From Flavobacterium anseongense (lineage in GTDB: Bacteria > Bacteroidota > Bacteroidia > Flavobacteriales > Flavobacteriaceae), in the NCBI RefSeq assembly GCF_021608185.1, contig NZ_JAKIHN010000006.1, forward strand, positions 143,755 through 207,754: DNA of 64,000 bases. Direction: 5' to 3'. The first letter of the stretch is position 1. Each line of letters begins with the position of its first letter. Shown one piece after another: positions 61,253 to 64,000 of the stretch. Under the pieces are notes generated by a model. That model saw only the letters and a program-made list of their open reading frames with translations, was not told the DNA's origin and searched no databases. A program made the translations under genes and the position numbers.

Positions 61253-61284
61253 TTTTTCCTAGTTTATTTAATTTAACTTACTTA

Positions 61285-61377
61285 CTTTTTAGCCTCTCCC
61301 CAGCCCACTCCAAAGGAGAGGGAACGGTGAGTGTTATTTTGCAAAACCTTTATTCCCCTTTTGGGGGTTAGGGGGCT
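61285..61377. repeat. GC-rich hairpin repeat between infC and rpmI
   Basis: CCTCTCC (61293) pairs with GGAGAGG (61315), and CCCC with GGGG around TTTT (61355-61366), followed by GGGGGTTAGGGGG. Its base make-up is quite unlike the AT-rich surroundings. It ends at the infC stop codon. Confidence 0.6.
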
Positions 61378-61935
61378 TTACTTTTTCTTTTTCGGAGCAA
61401 TGAACATAATCATTCTCTTTCCTTCGAGAACCGGCATAGCTTCTACTTTTCCATGTTCTTCTAAATCCTGAGCCAAACGCAGTAACAGAATTTGACCTTG
61501 TTCTTTATATATGATAGAACGTCCTTTGAAGAAAACAAATGCTTTCAATTTAGAACCTTCTTTAAGGAATTTTTCTGCGTTTTTCCTTTTAAATTCGTAG
61601 TCATGTTCATCAGTCTGTGGTCCGAAACGGATTTCCTTCACAGTGATTTGAGTAGATTTTGCCTTTAGTTCTTTTTCACGCTTTTTTTGCTGATAAATGA
61701 ATTTTCCATAATCCATTAATTTACAAACCGGTGGAACTGCATTTGGAGAAATTTCTACCAAATCTACTTCTTGCTCTTCAGCTAAGCGTAATGCATCCGA
61801 AAATTTGAACACTCCGGGTTCAATATTTTCTCCTACCAGACGAACTTCTGAAACGCCACGGATTAATTCATTTATCCTGTGGGCCGCGGTTTTTTCTACT
61901 CGAGGTTGATAACCTTTGTTGTTTCTAATTGCTAT
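61378..61935 (-). CDS. infC: Translation initiation factor IF-3, non-standard ATA start
   Basis: A 185-residue factor if translated from ATA at 61935. The upstream frame gives (M)[20 protein letters not shown], the known N-terminus of flavobacterial IF-3, then [18 protein letters not shown]. The C-terminal domain runs from [16 protein letters not shown] to [10 protein letters not shown]. There is no ATG, GTG or TTG between the in-frame stop just upstream (61950) and 61812, where the first ATG would remove about 40 conserved residues. E. coli infC starts at AUU, which IF-3 rejects to limit its own synthesis, so a rare start is expected. It lies 16 bases after thrS. Confidence 0.88.
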   Translation of the reverse strand: MAIRNNKGYQPRVEKTAAHRINELIRGVSEVRLVGENIEPGVFKFSDALRLAEEQEVDLVEISPNAVPPVCKLMDYGKFIYQQKKREKELKAKSTQITVKEIRFGPQTDEHDYEFKRKNAEKFLKEGSKLKAFVFFKGRSIIYKEQGQILLLRLAQDLEEHGKVEAMPVLEGKRMIMFIAPKKKK

Positions 61936-61951
61936 GACTTTATTTTTTTAG

Positions 61952-63898
61952 TTAAACTTCAAATGTTTTTAGCGATTTTCCTATTTCTTCATTTACCATT
62001 TTGGCAAAATCATCAATAGTCACTGTAATATTTCCTTTTCCTTCCTGCCCTTGACGACGTACAGAAATGGTTCCGCTTTTTGCTTCTTCCTCACCAACTA
62101 TCAGCATATACGGTATTTTTTGAACTTCCGCTTCTCTGATTTTCTTTCCAATCGTCTCGTTGCGGTTGTCAATTAGGGCGCGAATTTCGTGATTTTCTAG
62201 CAATTCTAAAACTTTTTTTGCATAATTTTCATATTTCTCGCTCAAAGATAGGATAATTGCTTGCTCAGGCATCAGCCAAAGCGGGAAATTTCCTGCGGTA
62301 TGTTCAAGTAAAATTGCAATAAATCTTTCCATCGAACCAAAAGGCGCTCTGTGAATCATAACCGGTCTATGTAGCTTATCATCAGCACCTTTATAAGTCA
62401 GTTCAAAACGCTCAGGCAGGTTATAATCTACCTGAATTGTTCCTAACTGCCAACTTCTTCCCAAAGCATCTTTTACCATGAAATCCAGTTTCGGACCATA
62501 GAAAGCAGCTTCGCCATATTCAACTACAGTATTCAGATTTTTATCGCGTGCCGCATTGATAATGGCATTCTCAGCTTTTTCCCAGTTTTCATCACTTCCG
62601 ATGTACTTATCTCTGTTTTCTTTGTCACGCAAAGAAATCTGAGCCGTAAAGTTTTCAAATCCAAGTGAACCAAAAACATATAATACCAAGTCGATTACTT
62701 TCTTGAACTCAGCATCCAATTGATCTGGCGTACAGAAAATATGCGCATCGTCTTGAGTAAATCCACGGACACGAGTTAATCCATGCAATTCTCCACTTTG
62801 CTCGTATCTGTAAACCGTTCCGAATTCAGCATAACGCTTTGGTAAATCTTTGTATGACCAGGGTTTATTGTTGTAAATCTCACAGTGATGTGGGCAGTTC
62901 ATAGGTTTCAATAAAAACTCTTCTCCTTCGGCTGGTGTGTGAATTGGCTGGAAACTATCAGCACCATATTTTGCATAGTGACCAGAGGTAACATACAATT
63001 CCTTTTGCCCAATATGTGGCGTAACTACTTGTTCGTAACCCGCTTTTTTCTGTGCTTTTTTCAAAAATTGCTCTAATCTATCACGCAAAGCTGCACCTTT
63101 TGGCAACCATAATGGCAAACCTTGTCCCACTTTTTGCGAAAACGCAAACAATTCTAATTCTTTTCCAAGTTTTCTATGATCACGACGTTTGGCTTCTTCT
63201 AATAATTCCAAATAATCCGTCAAATCTTTTTGCTTTGGAAATGAAATTCCGTAAACACGTGTCAACTGCTTATTCTTTTCATCACCACGCCAATAAGCAC
63301 CGGCAACACTCATGATTTTCATCGCCTTAATTATTCCGGTATTCGGAATATGACCACCACGACATAAATCAAAAAAGTTGGCATGATCGCAAAACGTAAT
63401 TGTTCCGTCTTCCAAATTCGAAATCAATTCGGTTTTATATTCGTTGTTTTTATAAATTTCCAAAGCTTCAGCCTTAGAAACCGGACGCATTTTAAATTCG
63501 TGTTTTTCTCTCGATACTTCTAAAACCCTGTCTTCAATAGCTTTAAAGTCGGCATCGGTAATTTTTTTATCACCAAAATCAACATCATAATAAAAACCAT
63601 TGTCAATTGCCGGCCCAAGCGTTAACTTAATTCCCGGGAATTGCTCCTCAAGAACCTGTGCCATAACATGCGAAGTCGAATGCCAGAAAGCTTTTTTACC
63701 TTCTTTGTCATTCCACGTATACAATATTAAAGAACCGTCTGTGGTTAATTGGGTTTCCGTTTCAACTGTTGTACCATTAAAAGAAGCCGAAATCACATTT
63801 CGCGCTAATCCTTCACTGATGCTTTTCGCAACATCCATCGGAGTCGTACCTTTCGCAAACTCCTTAACCGAACCGTCAGGTAGTGTAATCTTTATCAT
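61952..63898 (-). CDS. thrS: Threonyl-tRNA synthetase
   Basis: A 648-residue class II synthetase. The TGS domain (1-60) is followed by the second additional editing domain ([19 protein letters not shown] to [19 protein letters not shown], with the zinc-type HxxxH and C-x3-H residues), the catalytic core with the [10 protein letters not shown] and [13 protein letters not shown] motifs, and the anticodon domain (about 545-648). It charges tRNA-Thr and edits Ser-tRNA-Thr. It opens an operon with infC, rpmI and rplT. Confidence 0.97.
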   Translation of the reverse strand: MIKITLPDGSVKEFAKGTTPMDVAKSISEGLARNVISASFNGTTVETETQLTTDGSLILYTWNDKEGKKAFWHSTSHVMAQVLEEQFPGIKLTLGPAIDNGFYYDVDFGDKKITDADFKAIEDRVLEVSREKHEFKMRPVSKAEALEIYKNNEYKTELISNLEDGTITFCDHANFFDLCRGGHIPNTGIIKAMKIMSVAGAYWRGDEKNKQLTRVYGISFPKQKDLTDYLELLEEAKRRDHRKLGKELELFAFSQKVGQGLPLWLPKGAALRDRLEQFLKKAQKKAGYEQVVTPHIGQKELYVTSGHYAKYGADSFQPIHTPAEGEEFLLKPMNCPHHCEIYNNKPWSYKDLPKRYAEFGTVYRYEQSGELHGLTRVRGFTQDDAHIFCTPDQLDAEFKKVIDLVLYVFGSLGFENFTAQISLRDKENRDKYIGSDENWEKAENAIINAARDKNLNTVVEYGEAAFYGPKLDFMVKDALGRSWQLGTIQVDYNLPERFELTYKGADDKLHRPVMIHRAPFGSMERFIAILLEHTAGNFPLWLMPEQAIILSLSEKYENYAKKVLELLENHEIRALIDNRNETIGKKIREAEVQKIPYMLIVGEEEAKSGTISVRRQGQEGKGNITVTIDDFAKMVNEEIGKSLKTFEV

Positions 63899-63918
63899 TC
63901 CTAAAATTTTATGGACTG

Positions 63919-63926
63919 CAAATATA
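63919..63926 (-). promoter_or_regulatory. -7 promoter box (TATATTTG) of thrS
   Basis: An exact TAnnTTTG match on the minus strand, 20 bases before the ATG at 63898. The leader is short, so there is no room for a T-box or long riboswitch. Confidence 0.55.
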
Positions 63927-64000
63927 TAAGATTAACAAAACACATACAATATTAGTAGTACAATATATTAAAGTATTTGTAGCAGCACACCTTTTCCTTG

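Noticed and set aside
63899..64000. T-box or other tRNA-sensing leader before thrS
   Set aside because: The promoter box is only 20 bases from the ATG, so the leader is too short.

Overview
The window comes from a member of the Bacteroidota, almost certainly a Flavobacteriaceae (Flavobacterium-like) chromosome. The evidence is AT-rich DNA, promoters of the Bacteroidetes type (TTTG around -33 and TAnnTTTG around -7), no Shine-Dalgarno boxes, a gldI-type gliding isomerase, several secreted proteins with type IX secretion (T9SS) features, and DUF5606, 2TM and DUF418 proteins. There are no tRNA or rRNA genes, no CRISPR array and no recognisable transposase or prophage. The left edge cuts a giant adhesin.

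Layout. 1-4603: 5' part of a large secreted adhesin (minus strand). 4735-10634: ABC exporter, small Cys protein, BamA-like outer-membrane protein, NdpA-type nucleoid protein, pRiA4b-ORF3-like protein. 10958-17054: a compact regulatory and transport locus with a TonB-dependent receptor, a secreted TPR-like protein, a 57-residue membrane protein, a LytS-type histidine kinase ending in a 2TM domain, two free 2TM proteins and a LytTR response regulator. 17168-18265: two thioredoxin-fold proteins. 18329-25036: a 2235-residue secreted repeat protein. 25392-28555: heme A synthase, CCA-adding-type enzyme, TsaC. 28552-34286: surface-glycan genes (LtaS-like sulfatase-fold enzyme and four glycosyltransferases). 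34391-41758: dapD, NlpE/META lipoprotein, ruvX, def, DUF5606, mazG, an RCC1-repeat secreted protein, an amino-acid permease. 41814-47087: two cyclophilin-FKBP fusions, gldI, a DHH phosphoesterase, crcB, rluF. 47204-48993: cyanophycinase and isoaspartyl peptidase. 49129-54240: multispan membrane proteins and two small secreted or NTF2-like proteins. 54445-57149: a second histidine kinase/LytTR pair. 57367-60285: M16 protease. 60536-63898: thrS-infC-rpmI-rplT.

The most interesting signal is in the 10958-17054 locus. The TonB receptor and the TPR-protein gene are each preceded by the same arrangement: two LytTR-like boxes exactly 21 bp apart, then about 11 bp to a -33/-7 promoter. Since the locus encodes its own LytTR regulator, this looks like a self-contained sensor, regulator and outer-membrane import system with 2TM proteins as accessory membrane parts. 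A weaker 21-bp repeat lies beside the second LytTR pair.

A second theme is non-coding. Many intergenic gaps hold short-period degenerate repeats whose two halves are complementary and would fold into long hairpins. The repeat unit differs at each site. One such repeat forms the C-terminal tail of a pseudouridine synthase and another supplies a promoter box. Two copies of a different structured dispersed element are also present. infC appears to start at ATA, and several genes look leaderless.
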